A stretch of DNA of 64,000 nucleotides, taken from the NCBI GenBank assembly GCA_900323505.1, contig OOIN01000027.1, positions 496,001 through 560,000 of the forward strand, given 5' to 3'. The notes below the pieces were generated by a model. It saw nothing but the letters and a program-made list of their open reading frames with translations, was not told the DNA's origin and did not search any database. Source of the stretch: Ustilago trichophora (lineage: Eukaryota > Basidiomycota > Ustilaginomycetes > Ustilaginales > Ustilaginaceae). A program made the translations under genes and the position numbers. Within the stretch, counting starts at the first letter, position 1; each line of letters opens with the position of its first letter. Of the stretch, positions 9,767-19,180 are shown piece after piece.

Positions 9767-10477
9767 TCATGGAATTCGCCGAAGAACATCTCGAAGCTGT
9801 ATCATCTTTCCACTTGCCACGTTTGTTCTAACCAGCTGTTCAGCTCGAGAAAAGCTTAGACGTCTTGTCTCAAGGTAGGTAAGGACGTTGACTCGCGGTG
9901 AAGTTGGCTTTGGCATTTCCGAAGAACTTCCAGGCAGGACTTCGAGAATCGCCCATCGAACCTTGTGTCTCTGTAACTTGCCAAAGGTCATTTCAGCTAA
10001 CGGGGTTCGCTCAACAATGGACGCGTACAACCTAGCTTCGGGATTGATGGGGCTTCCTTCCATTTTGAAAAAGAGACGCCCGTTCAGCTCAAGCTGTTCC
10101 CAGAGTTCGTTCATGTATGCTTCGCTGTAGTGTTGTGCAGGATACAGGTCTACGACTGGGTATTTTTCCCCTTGGGGAACGATATCTCTCAATCGCTCGT
10201 TGAATAGCCTGCGTATGGTTGGGAGAGCAGAATCACTTGAAGATAGAGGTGTATGCGAAAAGTGATTTAACCTTCGGGTCGGAACGCCACTTCTAATTGT
10301 GTTTGGAGGTCGAAGAGCAGGCTGAGAAGTGGATTCAGTCGGCACAAAGTAACCGGGTTGAAACTAGACAATTTGTGGTGCGTACTGCAGTGCTAGAGGT
10401 GTCCTTGGTACATCGGAAGCACAGCATGCCAGAGCATAAATGAACGCTTGAGCTGCGATGAGCAAAACCACAGACAT
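9767..10477 (-). pseudogene. block B array gene broken by an amber codon
   Basis: Reading from the ATG at 10477, the first 37 codons encode a signal like that of the neighbours (L-L-I-A-A-Q near residues 5-10) and end in the conserved I-V. A TAG at 10364-10366 follows. The same frame then continues F-Q-P-G-Y-F-V-P for another 200 residues with an intact block B domain (E-A-R-L-Y-A, R-W-A-I-L-E-V, L-T-Y-L-E-T, D-V-L-R-R-I-P). The paralogue at 14454-15227 has Y-F-Q-P-G-Y-F-V-P, so the stop fits a single TAC to TAG change. The downstream ATG at 10345 would give 192 residues without a signal. It could be a recent pseudogene, a read-through gene or a sequence error. Confidence 0.85.
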
Positions 10478-11156
10478 ACTCCTGTTTCGAACGCTTGTGA
10501 CCCAGGCGGAATGTTCGTGAACGTAGAGTGATGATTAGCTCGGAGTTGAAGGTAAGTGAGAAGTCAGTTGGAGAGTGGGCATTCGGTTGACGTTTATTCT
10601 TCATGCCACAACCTTTGCGCTATATACTTGTGGGATCTGCGACAGGGTAGGACTTTCTGAAGCGCGTGCTCTCAAAGGGCCACATCCTTTTGCGGGATCG
10701 TCTGTGGGCACCTCTATGCACTACATTTGCTCCACCCAAGTACAGAAGAAACGCCTTAGTCGGCCCGCCTTTCTACCCAATCAAGACCGGCCACGAAGTC
10801 TCCCACAATTTCAATGCGAAACGTGTTGTACCTTATGCACCGTGAACCCTCTTTGCGCAATGTTGGGACGGTTTTGAGTTGTAGCTTTTCCTTCCTACCT
10901 TTTGCTTCTCATTTTCGCGGAGCATACTTCGTTCTCACTCCTTTCAAGGCTGCCCTTTGAACTCGTACCAGCTTAGGACGTATGTGCGTTCAGTCACCCA
11001 AAAATAGTATGAGTGGGCAGCAAATCGTTTTGCAGAGGATATGAAAGCTCAGGCTTGCTATTATGTGAAGCAGACATAGAAGCACTTTCATCAAAGGTAC
11101 GCACGGCGCTCAGCCAAGTTAGAGCAGTGCGAGATGGCTGGACATACACTGAGACA
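10478..11156. other. intergenic, no gene seen
   Basis: About 680 bp. A GTATATAG-like stretch near 10622-10629 on the minus strand is a possible TATA box for the broken gene at 9767-10477. Nothing else is recognised. Confidence 0.45.
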
Positions 11157-11957
11157 TCATGGAATTCGCCGGATCACGTCTTCGAGTGGATATGTCCGAC
11201 TTCCAACGTTCAGCCAAAAAGGTCCTTGGATTTGATTGAGCCGCAGCCGAGATGTCTCGAAGTAGGTGATGATGTTGATGTGGGGGCGAGGACCTGCGTA
11301 CACTTCAAGGATCGCCCATCGAAGTCTGTCTGGGTAGAACCTGCCAAAAGCCGCTTCCATTGCCGGGGTTGCCTCCACAAGGTAAGCATACAGCCTAGCT
11401 TCAGGGTTCGGATTGAAGGGATTTCCGTTCAGCTTGAGAATAGGGTTCCGCTTGTTCCGCTCAAGCTGTTCGCGGAGGTCGTCGATTTGTGCATAGCTGT
11501 GCTGTCGAGGTTCCAAGTAGCTGACAAAGGAAACTGGCCGCGGAGAAAGGGTGCTTACCAGGCCGTTGTAGAACACTTCCCGTACCGCTTTAATATGACT
11601 ACCTCTTCGAGGTATAGGAGTAGAAGTAAGACTAGGGAAGTTCCGGGTCGGAACACCTCCACGGCCGGTGTCTGGAGGTAAGTGAGGAACAGGTCTGTGA
11701 ATTGCGGCTGGAGGTAAGGGAGGAACAGGTCTGTGAGCTGCGGCTGGAGGTACGTAAGCAACAGGCATACCAATAACGGCCGGTGGTGCTGGGGCACCAG
11801 GAGGATAGGCAGATGGCGACGGTAGATAGTAGCCATGCTGAACAAAGACGATCTGTGGTGCAGCGGCGTTTTGCGGTACTTCAGGTCTCCTCGGTACATC
11901 AGAGGCGAAGCATGCGAGAGAGTAAAGGAGGACTTGGGTTAAGAATGACAGGATCAT
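11157..11957 (-). CDS. secreted array protein, block B, with Pro-rich repeats
   Basis: 266 residues from the ATG at 11957; an in-frame ATG at 11984 would add nine residues before the hydrophobic core. The signal ends near C-F-A-S. F-V-Q-H-G-Y-Y-L-P follows at about 37-45, the block B linker motif. A Pro/Ala-rich linker contains two copies of a 12-residue repeat (P-P-A-A-x-H-R-P-V-P-x-L). The domain has E-A-R-L-Y-A-Y near 186-192, R-W-A-I-L-E-V at 213-219, I-T-Y-F-E-T at 230-235 and ends D-V-I-R-R-I-P. The mature part has no cysteine. A G20 tract lies 44-63 bp upstream of the ATG. Function unknown. Confidence 0.86.
   Translation of the reverse strand: MILSFLTQVLLYSLACFASDVPRRPEVPQNAAAPQIVFVQHGYYLPSPSAYPPGAPAPPAVIGMPVAYVPPAAAHRPVPPLPPAAIHRPVPHLPPDTGRGGVPTRNFPSLTSTPIPRRGSHIKAVREVFYNGLVSTLSPRPVSFVSYLEPRQHSYAQIDDLREQLERNKRNPILKLNGNPFNPNPEARLYAYLVEATPAMEAAFGRFYPDRLRWAILEVYAGPRPHINIITYFETSRLRLNQIQGPFWLNVGSRTYPLEDVIRRIP
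11678..11749 (-). repeat. 36-bp tandem repeat, two units, in coding sequence
   Basis: Two adjacent 36-bp units (11678-11713 and 11714-11749) differ at few positions. They encode the 12-residue Pro/Ala/His repeat of the linker. Confidence 0.85.
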
Positions 11958-12650
11958 GTTCGCATTGCCAACTGGAACACTCACAGCTGTGGCGGAAGGC
12001 GGGGGGGGGGGGGGGGGGGGAGGTGCTCGTATGGAGACTTTAAGGTATCAGATGATAAGTGGAATCTTGGAGCGGATGAGGAGCAAGAATACTGCTGAAG
12101 AGTGGGGGATGCAGTTAACATTTGTGCCTCTCAGCCTTTGTTGTTATTGTTTTGGAAGATTGCAGCCGCTGTGCCGTGCTTTCTGTGCGACCGTTCGCAG
12201 CAAAGCGAGTCACCTGCTGAGAATGTTCTCACGACTTTGCCGCTCTAGACTCATTTGCGGGCACTTTGCGTAATTGTCACGTACAGTAGCTTGCAACACA
12301 CATACACCGAGGAGATAGTTCGCCCGGCTCTGATGGAATTTTCACACACTCTGTGCTCAAAGTGTGGGCTCATGTGCATCGTGAATCCGACTGTGAACAT
12401 GTTATGCGACGTTGAGACGACTAAGCTGTAAATTCCCAGCTCAAGCGTTGAAACTCATCAGTAGCAAACTTTATTTTTACTCCAATCGGGCTTGAACTGA
12501 TAAACGTCCGAACACTGAACAACGACGAGGATGCAAGGTATTGTTTCGCAAATGACGAGGAATAAGATGCTTGCTTTTGGTCAGAGGAGATAAAGGGGCT
12601 CAACAAAAGGTACTGTCAAAGTGCTTCTAGGTGGCATCTACGACAGACTC
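11958..12650. other. intergenic, no gene seen
   Basis: About 690 bp that holds the G20 tract. No other feature is recognised. Confidence 0.5.
12001..12020. repeat. poly-G tract (20)
   Basis: Twenty G on the plus strand, C on the gene strand, just upstream of the 11157-11957 gene. The exact length is uncertain in any assembly. Confidence 0.9.
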
Positions 12651-13421
12651 TCAAATTAATGGAACTTTTCGGAGAACGTCTTCAAGCGCAAAAGTCCGAG
12701 ATTCCATGCCTGATGTAAGTCGCATTCGCATAGCGTCAATGTCGAGACTGGCAGTCTGTAGATAGGCAAGAACGTTGACTCTCGGAGACATCCCCGGATG
12801 AACTTCGAGAATTGCCCATTGGGTCTCCCTTCGCCGAGACGGATCCAGCGTTTGAACCATGTCAGGAGTAGCTTCCAGCATATAGGCGTAAAGTCTAGCT
12901 TCGGTGTTGTGGTGCATCGGAAGAAGATCGAGTGGAATGACTGGCTGAAACTTATTCCGCTCAAGCTCAGCATGGAGATAAGGCATGTACGATGCACTGT
13001 ATTCAAATGGCGGGTGGATGGATGTGATATCCAATCTCGGTCGGTGTACGATAGATCGTAGTTTTGAGTAGAATGCATTCTTCAAGAGCTTCATGTAGAC
13101 GTCCGTTGGCTTGGGCGGAATGTATCCAGGAAGAGGAACCGAATGTGTCGCAATGTTGGTGCTGCTTGGACTCAGATGTAGAGAGACAGGCTGAAAAGCA
13201 GGCGGAGTCGGCACGTAATAGCTTGGCTGGAAAAAGGCCATTCGAGATTGAGGAACGAAGGGCTGGGCATCGGCACGGAGCGACGTAACAGTGCGGAAAG
13301 GTGTACCGGTATCAAGCGTTGTAGGTACACCAGCATCGTGCGAAGTATCGGGACTACTTGCGGTACCCAAAACACAGCATGCGATGAACACTTGGACTGC
13401 GATGAGCAGGAGAACCTTCAT
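12651..13421 (-). CDS. secreted array protein, block B
   Basis: 256 residues. The signal is residues 1-19 (M-K-V-L-L-L-I-A start). S-S-P-D-T-S-H follows at about 22-28, then F-F-Q-P-S-Y-Y-V-P-T-P around 63-73. The domain shows A-R-L-Y-A-Y at 175-180, E-A-T-P-D-M near 183-188, Q-W-A-I-L-E-V at 201-207, V-L-A-Y-L-Q-T at 217-223, and ends D-V-L-R-K-V-P. No cysteine follows the signal. It is the closest paralogue of the next gene (14454-15227), and the similarity continues through the promoter, so the two arose by tandem duplication. A TTAAATAG stretch about 80 bp upstream may be the TATA box. Confidence 0.87.
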   Translation of the reverse strand: MKVLLLIAVQVFIACCVLGTASSPDTSHDAGVPTTLDTGTPFRTVTSLRADAQPFVPQSRMAFFQPSYYVPTPPAFQPVSLHLSPSSTNIATHSVPLPGYIPPKPTDVYMKLLKNAFYSKLRSIVHRPRLDITSIHPPFEYSASYMPYLHAELERNKFQPVIPLDLLPMHHNTEARLYAYMLEATPDMVQTLDPSRRRETQWAILEVHPGMSPRVNVLAYLQTASLDIDAMRMRLTSGMESRTFALEDVLRKVPLI

Positions 13422-14453
13422 TCTGTCCGAACGTATGCTTGAATGGATCCGAGGACGAATGACGGACTTTGCAGAAGGGACACAAGCAAAGGCAACTATT
13501 TAAGCTGATGTGAAGTGTTCCGTCTATGGGCCTCCTGGATATTCTTGCTGTTGCTTCATGAGCTTTCAAGCGTTGAGGTGGGTCTTTGTGGGACCGTCTG
13601 CAGCAGCTCTCACAGCTGCTTTGATACGGCGGGTACCTCCGTGCGTCTTATGGGGCTTCACACACGTGCAGAGGACGCGATACTACGCCCATCAGAGTCT
13701 GGTCAGAACGATCCCACTCAGACGATGTGCAGAGTGTGGTACCATGCGCATGATCGATTGAAGTCTTTGCACACCAGTGAGGCGAGTTTGAGCTGTTGCA
13801 TTCTGCTCCCACTCCTTCAACGGCTCCGGCCTGTTCCATCATTGCAACTCATGCGGAATTGCGAGAGGGTCTGGGCAAGCAAAAAGCTCGCCACGTCATC
13901 TCTCCCACTTCTTTACCAATATGTGAAAACAATCTCACCATTCTTTTATACTAATCTTCTAAACTCATCGCTAGGCACAGCCTAGCGATTTTAGCACTTT
14001 TCACGCTGTAGCCTTCTCTTTACCTTTGTCGCTTGCCCTCCGCGCTCGACTAACCCTTTTACGGCGGCTGAGAGACTCATTCAGCTTCAGGCCTTACTGG
14101 TATAGCCGCAATCACAGTTGTTCCATTATGTCCAGGAGCGATGCTCAGCCGGAATCAAAGTCCAAACACGCTCATCGGCCTAGCTGTGACCTTTAGCGCA
14201 ACGTCGAAGCAAGTTCAAGCAGTAACTTCCTCATAAAGTCTTGAAGCTCACGAATCAATATATATATAATAATAGTAGCCTACTTGCTCTTCATTCCTTA
14301 GATGGCTCCTTCATTTCTTCGGCTCTTATCATGACGGGCCGATGCTGAACATTCCTTCGCAGTTAACGAGGGACTCTGAGCTAAGTTGACAAGGAAGGAG
14401 CTCAGTGAAAAGTAAAATGGAGCCGGGTGGCATGATCGATAAACCATTAATTC
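13422..14453. other. intergenic: duplicated promoter region plus element A
   Basis: 13490-13800 resembles 15290-15600 upstream of the paralogue. The rest is the element A copy and a short AT-rich run (TATATATAATAATAG near 14256-14275). No gene is seen. Confidence 0.6.
13841..14153 (+). repeat. element A copy, complete, plus orientation
   Basis: About 310 bp. It starts near ATTGCAACTCATGCGGAA, contains the CTCGCCACGTCA segment and ends ...ATTATGTCCAGGAGCGATGCTCAGCCGG written here only by its landmarks. The same landmarks recur at the other element A copies. It lies in the gap between the duplicated genes 12651-13421 and 14454-15227, so it probably inserted after the duplication. No reading frame and no LTR-like ends were found. 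Confidence 0.8.
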
Positions 14454-15227
14454 CTATGGAAGTCCTCGGAGAACGTAGTCAAGTGCTAAAGTTCGTCTTC
14501 CCATGTCTGCATGAAGTCGAACAAGCATACTCTCGATGTCGAGATTGTTTGTCTGCAGATAGCCAAGAAAGTTGACGCGGGGAAGAGGCCCCGGATGAAC
14601 TTCGAGAATTGCCCATCGAGGTTCCCTTCGCCGAAAGATACCGAGCCTTTGAATCATGTCAGGAGTGGCTTCAACCAAGTATGCATATGTTTTAGGATTG
14701 GTGTTGGGATGCGTTTGAGGAAGATCGAGTGGAAGGACAGGCCGAAATTTGTTTCTCTCCAGCTGTTTCCGGAGTTGGTCCATGTGCATGGCACTGTGAT
14801 CAGATGACGTGTCGATGTGTGAGACATCCCAATCCTCTCGCAGGACGATCGATCGCAGTCTTGCGTGAAACGAGTCCTTCAACTCCGTGAGTCGATTGGC
14901 CCTAGATTCGAGCGGCGTGTACGCAGGGAGAGGGACTGAATAGGGAGGAATACCAGCGCTGCTCGGGCCCATGCGAGAAGCAGGTCGTAAAGCAGGCGTA
15001 GAAGGCACAAAATAGCCAGGCTGGAAGTAGACTACTCGTGGTTGGGGCCTGAAGGGCCGCGCATCGGCACGGAGCGACCTACCAGTGCTGGAAGAACTAC
15101 CTGAATCGAGCTTCACATCGGCTCTAGGCGTTGTATCAGCACTGTGCGAGGTATCGGGACTAGTTGTGGTGCCCGAAGCATAGCATGCGATGATCATTTG
15201 GGCTGCGATGAGCAAGAGAGTCTTCAT
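14454..15227 (-). CDS. secreted array protein, block B
   Basis: 257 residues, and the near twin of 12651-13421. The signal is residues 1-18 (M-K-T-L-L-L-I-A). S-P-D-T-S-H, then Y-F-Q-P-G-Y-F-V-P near 70, follow in the same order. The domain has K-T-Y-A-Y at 179-183, E-A-T-P-D-M near 186-191, R-W-A-I-L-E-V at 204-210, F-L-G-Y-L-Q-T near 220 and ends Y-V-L-R-G-L-P. The mature protein has no cysteine. An AT-rich TATGATAAATAG-like stretch about 75 bp upstream aligns with that of the twin. The two proteins differ most in the linker, as expected if the linker is under weak or diversifying selection. Confidence 0.87.
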   Translation of the reverse strand: MKTLLLIAAQMIIACYASGTTTSPDTSHSADTTPRADVKLDSGSSSSTGRSLRADARPFRPQPRVVYFQPGYFVPSTPALRPASRMGPSSAGIPPYSVPLPAYTPLESRANRLTELKDSFHARLRSIVLREDWDVSHIDTSSDHSAMHMDQLRKQLERNKFRPVLPLDLPQTHPNTNPKTYAYLVEATPDMIQRLGIFRRREPRWAILEVHPGPLPRVNFLGYLQTNNLDIESMLVRLHADMGRRTLALDYVLRGLP

Positions 15228-15799
15228 TCTGTCCGGAGGAATGCTTGTGCGAAGCTGAAGTCCAATGACAGACCTTGCCGAAGATATGAAAACGCAGACT
15301 ATTTATCATAAATTGATGTGAAGTGATCCACCTTTAGGCTTCCTAGACGTTCTCTCTGCTACCTCATCAGATTTCCAAGCGTTGTGGCATACCACTCTCA
15401 GCTGACAAAGCTCCCATAGTTGCGCTGATATAATGGTCACCTATGCACGTCTTATTTCCCACACACACGCAAAGGAGGTGTTCTCCGCCTCATTGTTCTA
15501 CCTGCTCAATTCAAGTTAATCCCACTCAGCTGATGCGCAGCCTGTGGTACCATTTGCATGATCGATCTGAATTCTTTGCACATAAGATTGGAGCTGCTGT
15601 ACTTTGATCCACCTTTTTCGACGGATCCTCTGTGCGGTATGTCAGACGATGTCATGCTCTTGCTGACTCACATTCAATCAAACGCGTATACGACTCTGAG
15701 TTTGCTGATGTTTACAGTATCTCTGACTATCAGAGTGAAATGGAGATCTATATTCTCGTAAAGAGCGCACAGCTACTGCGGCTCGACAGACATGTAGGC
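15228..15799. other. intergenic: duplicated promoter region
   Basis: 15290-15600 is the counterpart of 13490-13800, with shared blocks such as GGTACCAT and GCATGATCGAT. The remainder holds nothing recognised. Confidence 0.55.
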
Positions 15800-16639
15800 C
15801 TAGACCGGTCGACTGAGTACATGAGCAAGCGTGAATGTGCGGTGGCCCAAGCTTGTTTCAAGGCTGGTAACAACGTCGCCAATCTCACGATGGCCTGTCT
15901 GGAGGTATGCGAGAACGTTGATGTGTGGAACTGGTCCCGCATAGATCTCGAGAATTGCCCATCGCAGACGCCCGGCCCAAAGCCGGCCAAACGTATGTGT
16001 CATTGGAGGACCCTTCTCGAGGAGGTATGCATGTAGCATCGAACCCGACCTTCGATTGAGCGGATTGATGCCCATTGGAAGGACAGGTCCGTGCCTGTTC
16101 CGCTGAAGTTGATCCTGGAGCTGAGCCAAGTGAAAGCCGGTGTGCTCCCACATTGGATAGATCTGTTTGATTCTGCCAACTGGTTGTCCAACCAAAGCTT
16201 GCAGTCTCTCTCGAAACACAGTTTGTAAAGTGAAGATGCCTCTGGAAGGGACTGTGTACATCGGAAGGGGAACAGGTAGTTCCGTTATGTCTCTGCTGCT
16301 TGTGCTCGGGGCGGTCAGAGCAAAATCGGGAGCGGCCGATGTCGGGACTTCCCTTCTTGTCGTGGGATTCGTTTGGGCAGCAGCAGGTTCAAGAGGGGTT
16401 GGAGTCCGGACAAAGTAACCCGGCTGAACATAGATGACGTGAGGAGCAGCAGGGCCACGAGGAGCAGCAGGGTTCCAAGGAGCAGCAGGGTTCCGAGGAG
16501 CAGCAGGGTTCCGAGGAATAGCAGGATTAAGGGGAACAGCAGGATTACGGGGAGCATCACGATCGTTTGGGATGCCTGAGGCAAGGCATGTTAGAGCTGA
16601 CAGTCCAGTGCCGACTAAGAAGGCCAGAAATGCTGTCAT
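15800..16639 (-). CDS. secreted array protein, block B, with RNPAAP repeats
   Basis: 279 residues. The signal is residues 1-21 (ends C-L-A-S). Residues 31-66 are six hexapeptides close to R-N-P-A-A-P, encoded by 18-bp units. Y-V-Q-P-G-Y-F-V follows at about 70-77, the block B linker motif. The domain has M-L-H-A-Y-L near 201-206, R-W-A-I-L-E-I at 226-232, V-L-A-Y-L-Q-T at 242-248 and ends H-V-L-S-R-P-V. No cysteine follows the signal. The repeat would make a flexible or polyproline-like spacer between the signal and the linker motif (inference). Last member of block B. Function unknown. Confidence 0.87.
   Translation of the reverse strand: MTAFLAFLVGTGLSALTCLASGIPNDRDAPRNPAVPLNPAIPRNPAAPRNPAAPWNPAAPRGPAAPHVIYVQPGYFVRTPTPLEPAAAQTNPTTRREVPTSAAPDFALTAPSTSSRDITELPVPLPMYTVPSRGIFTLQTVFRERLQALVGQPVGRIKQIYPMWEHTGFHLAQLQDQLQRNRHGPVLPMGINPLNRRSGSMLHAYLLEKGPPMTHTFGRLWAGRLRWAILEIYAGPVPHINVLAYLQTGHREIGDVVTSLETSLGHRTFTLAHVLSRPV
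16442..16549 (-). repeat. 18-bp tandem repeat, six units, in coding sequence
   Basis: 108 bp made of six 18-bp units around AGGAGCAGCAGGGTTCCG on the plus strand. They encode the R-N-P-A-A-P-like hexapeptides. Unit number is likely to vary between strains. Confidence 0.88.
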
Positions 16640-17858
16640 TCTGCTATACTCGTTGCTGATGGGCTTGAAAGGTGCTCGAGACCAGTTAGCGTTTCAGTGA
16701 AGAGCCCGTGGTCGCTGTCAGATCTCATGTGAGGGGTCGAGTTGGACAGTCGACAATCTCTCGACACAGCAGCCGCCAGCTTTCGCTGCTTTTACTTGAG
16801 TGGGTAAACCGTTGAGGTGAGAATTTGACCGAAACAAGCCCGGAAGTGCATGCGCCACGCCGTGATGAGGGTGGGTGCATTGACTGGGCGCATTGGCCGG
16901 AAAAAGGCACTGCTGGGATTGCTTTCACTCACGGCTGCACCATTCCATTTCATTCACCGCATGCGGTCCCACACAAGGGCTCAGGAAATGCCGTACGCAA
17001 CTCACGTTTATATAATCTGCCAAAGCGAGATCGATCACGAAGCCCCACCCCCCACACACACGTGATGCAAGAACATGGTATAGTGAATTCCAGACAACCT
17101 GTATGACATGAATGTGCAACGTCCTCACTCCCTTCAGAGCCTACCATTTGATCTAGCTATTGGCTTGCATGTTTGCTGCATTGCCACATGTGCATATTGC
17201 AGAGTCGAGATCGTCTAGCAAAAGTGGCGTGGGAAACATGGCAGCTGCCACTCATGCGGTCGTGCTTCGAGCTTGAAAGCAAGCTCGGAAGGGTTCAAGG
17301 CTTTTCGCAGCAGACCATAGAGGGGATGTGAGAAGAGCGTAGCTGGAGTCTGTAAAGAGCTGTTTGGGACACGACGCCCTATTAAAGCAGCATGCTTAGC
17401 CCTAGGACACAAACAACTTCTATTATCAAGCTCTCCACACACCTTCCAAGACGGCCACTTTTACAAGCGACAGGGTATCTTCTGCCAAAATTTCGCATTC
17501 GCAGTAAGTATCTTGGCAGCTTTCAACAGACGGAGTAGGTTCAGGCACAGCCAACAGCAGTTTTGATAGATGCTAGGCAAGAAAGACGCAGTCTTTTGTA
17601 AAGCTCGCGGCAGAGCAAGGAGGTTCCTTCTTCGCCAGGGCAACCGCTACTTCGTAGCTGCGATCGACTCTCGCAGGCTATTCTGTGTGAACCAGTACAC
17701 CAGCAGCCAGCTCGTAGTGGACCAGCACTTTGAAAGGGCTGCTCTGCTTGATGCTGGGTCAAGGCCATGTATCTTAAACTACCTTGGTATCATTCTGATG
17801 ATGTGCTGATCTGCTTTCGATGAATCATTTCGTTCTCGATAGTGTACTTCGGCTCAAG
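16640..17858. other. intergenic, no gene seen
   Basis: 1.2 kb between the minus-strand block B and the plus-strand gene at 17859. No family relic, repeat or RNA is recognised. Confidence 0.5.
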
Positions 17859-18678
17859 ATGAAGGTTCCACTCGTGCTTCGAATCTTATTACAGGTACGT
17901 TGTTGTCCTAATAAAGCTGTAGTTTCCACACGATAGACTTCTCACTGCGCTCCATCTATCGGAACAACAGGCCGTGTTTTTTGCGTTAGTTTTAGGAGTG
18001 AGCATCCCTCCAGTCCCGTCCAGACTTTCGCAGGTCAAAGAGGCTTTGAAGCTGGTTGATGAAACCCAACTTCGCTATCTGAAGGAGGAGAGCCTCGCCA
18101 AAAGACTCTACAACTTCGCTAGCCTCGAAGGTGGTGCAGAAAGGCCCTACGGACTACATCAGCAGCTTCAAAGCCAAACATTCTACCGCATGATGATCGA
18201 TCATTACGACCAAGCCAAGACCAAAGCCATCGACGACGCCATTTTGCAAGGCCGGAGGACGCAGACCCCAGTTAACGTCGAATATCGTGTAGACCGCAAC
18301 GGTCAGATAGTTGGATTCAACCCTCAACAAGCGCATGCTGAATACGATCGTCTCACCGCAGAGTTCTGGCGTAATCATGCTGGGCTGTACGTCGATGCAT
18401 ATCTCAAGCGTCTCGCTTCAGGACAAGAGAAGCTACGCGGCCCGACCCACGACTTTACCAGTCGATTCTCCGACTTGCAAGATGATAAGAGACAGGTTTT
18501 TGCCCATTGGCCCGCTTCCCAAGCCAAACAGTACTTTGACTGGCATCTTGGACAGCTTTACCACGCCTCCTTCGGCCCTTATGTTCATCCTAAGCTTTCA
18601 GTGAATGATGCCGATGCTGAACGTAGACTTTTTTCGGCGGGAGCCTCTAGCTCTTCAAGCAGCCGTCGAATTGACTAG
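17859..18678 (+). CDS. secreted protein, two exons, unrelated to the array
   Basis: Exon 1 is 17859-17894 (ATG plus 11 codons) and exon 2 is 17971-18678. The 76-bp intron starts GTACGT and ends ACAACAG. Splicing joins M-K-V-P-L-V-L-R to A-V-F-F-A-L-V-L-G, which completes a signal peptide of about 23 residues; neither exon alone does. The product is 247 residues, without cysteine, rich in charged and aromatic residues, and probably mostly helical (L-K-L-V-D-E, R-L-Y-N-F, Y-D-Q-A-K). It ends in a Ser run and R-R-I-D. I do not recognise the family. It lies on the opposite strand to every array gene and lacks the array domain. Confidence 0.82.
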
Positions 18679-19180
18679 TCCGGAAGAGAACCATAGACAG
18701 ATGTTCTCTTGCATTCAGAAAGGGTCCTGTCTACCTACTTTCAAGGGATGGGGCGCATCCGTATCCTTCTTCTAGCTGCACATAGTCCCCAAAAGGTTCT
18801 ATCCGGTGCAGAAGATACAATCAACCTTGCCCTCAGAAAGGTATCTCCTATGATCACACTTTCCACTACTGTATGTTTCACCAAGGATTCACTCAAATGG
18901 ATTGAATGACCCAGGCACATGTCAATCAGCTTCATTGTCCGATTCCTCCCGTTCTTATAGATGTACATGCAACCGGAACATGCTGACTAGTCTTTAATGT
19001 GCTAATTGGCCAGCTGCATACCCTCTTATAATCTCAGTAGTCACGGCTAGAAAAGTCTTTCAAGAGTTCAGATCTCTCATCAACTCGATCGACACCGTCT
19101 GATGCCTTATTCACGTATGTGAAGGAACGAGAAGCTTCATTGATGGCATGAGTGATGGTTGAAGGGCTTCGGCAGTCTAA
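18679..19180. other. intergenic between convergent genes, no gene seen
   Basis: About 500 bp between the 3' ends of the plus-strand spliced gene and the minus-strand gene at 19181. Nothing is recognised. Confidence 0.5.

Noticed and set aside
13515..13985. 156-codon plus-strand frame with a hydrophobic start
   Set aside because: It lies across the duplicated promoter and into element A; the frame is not kept in the matching region at 15290-15600.
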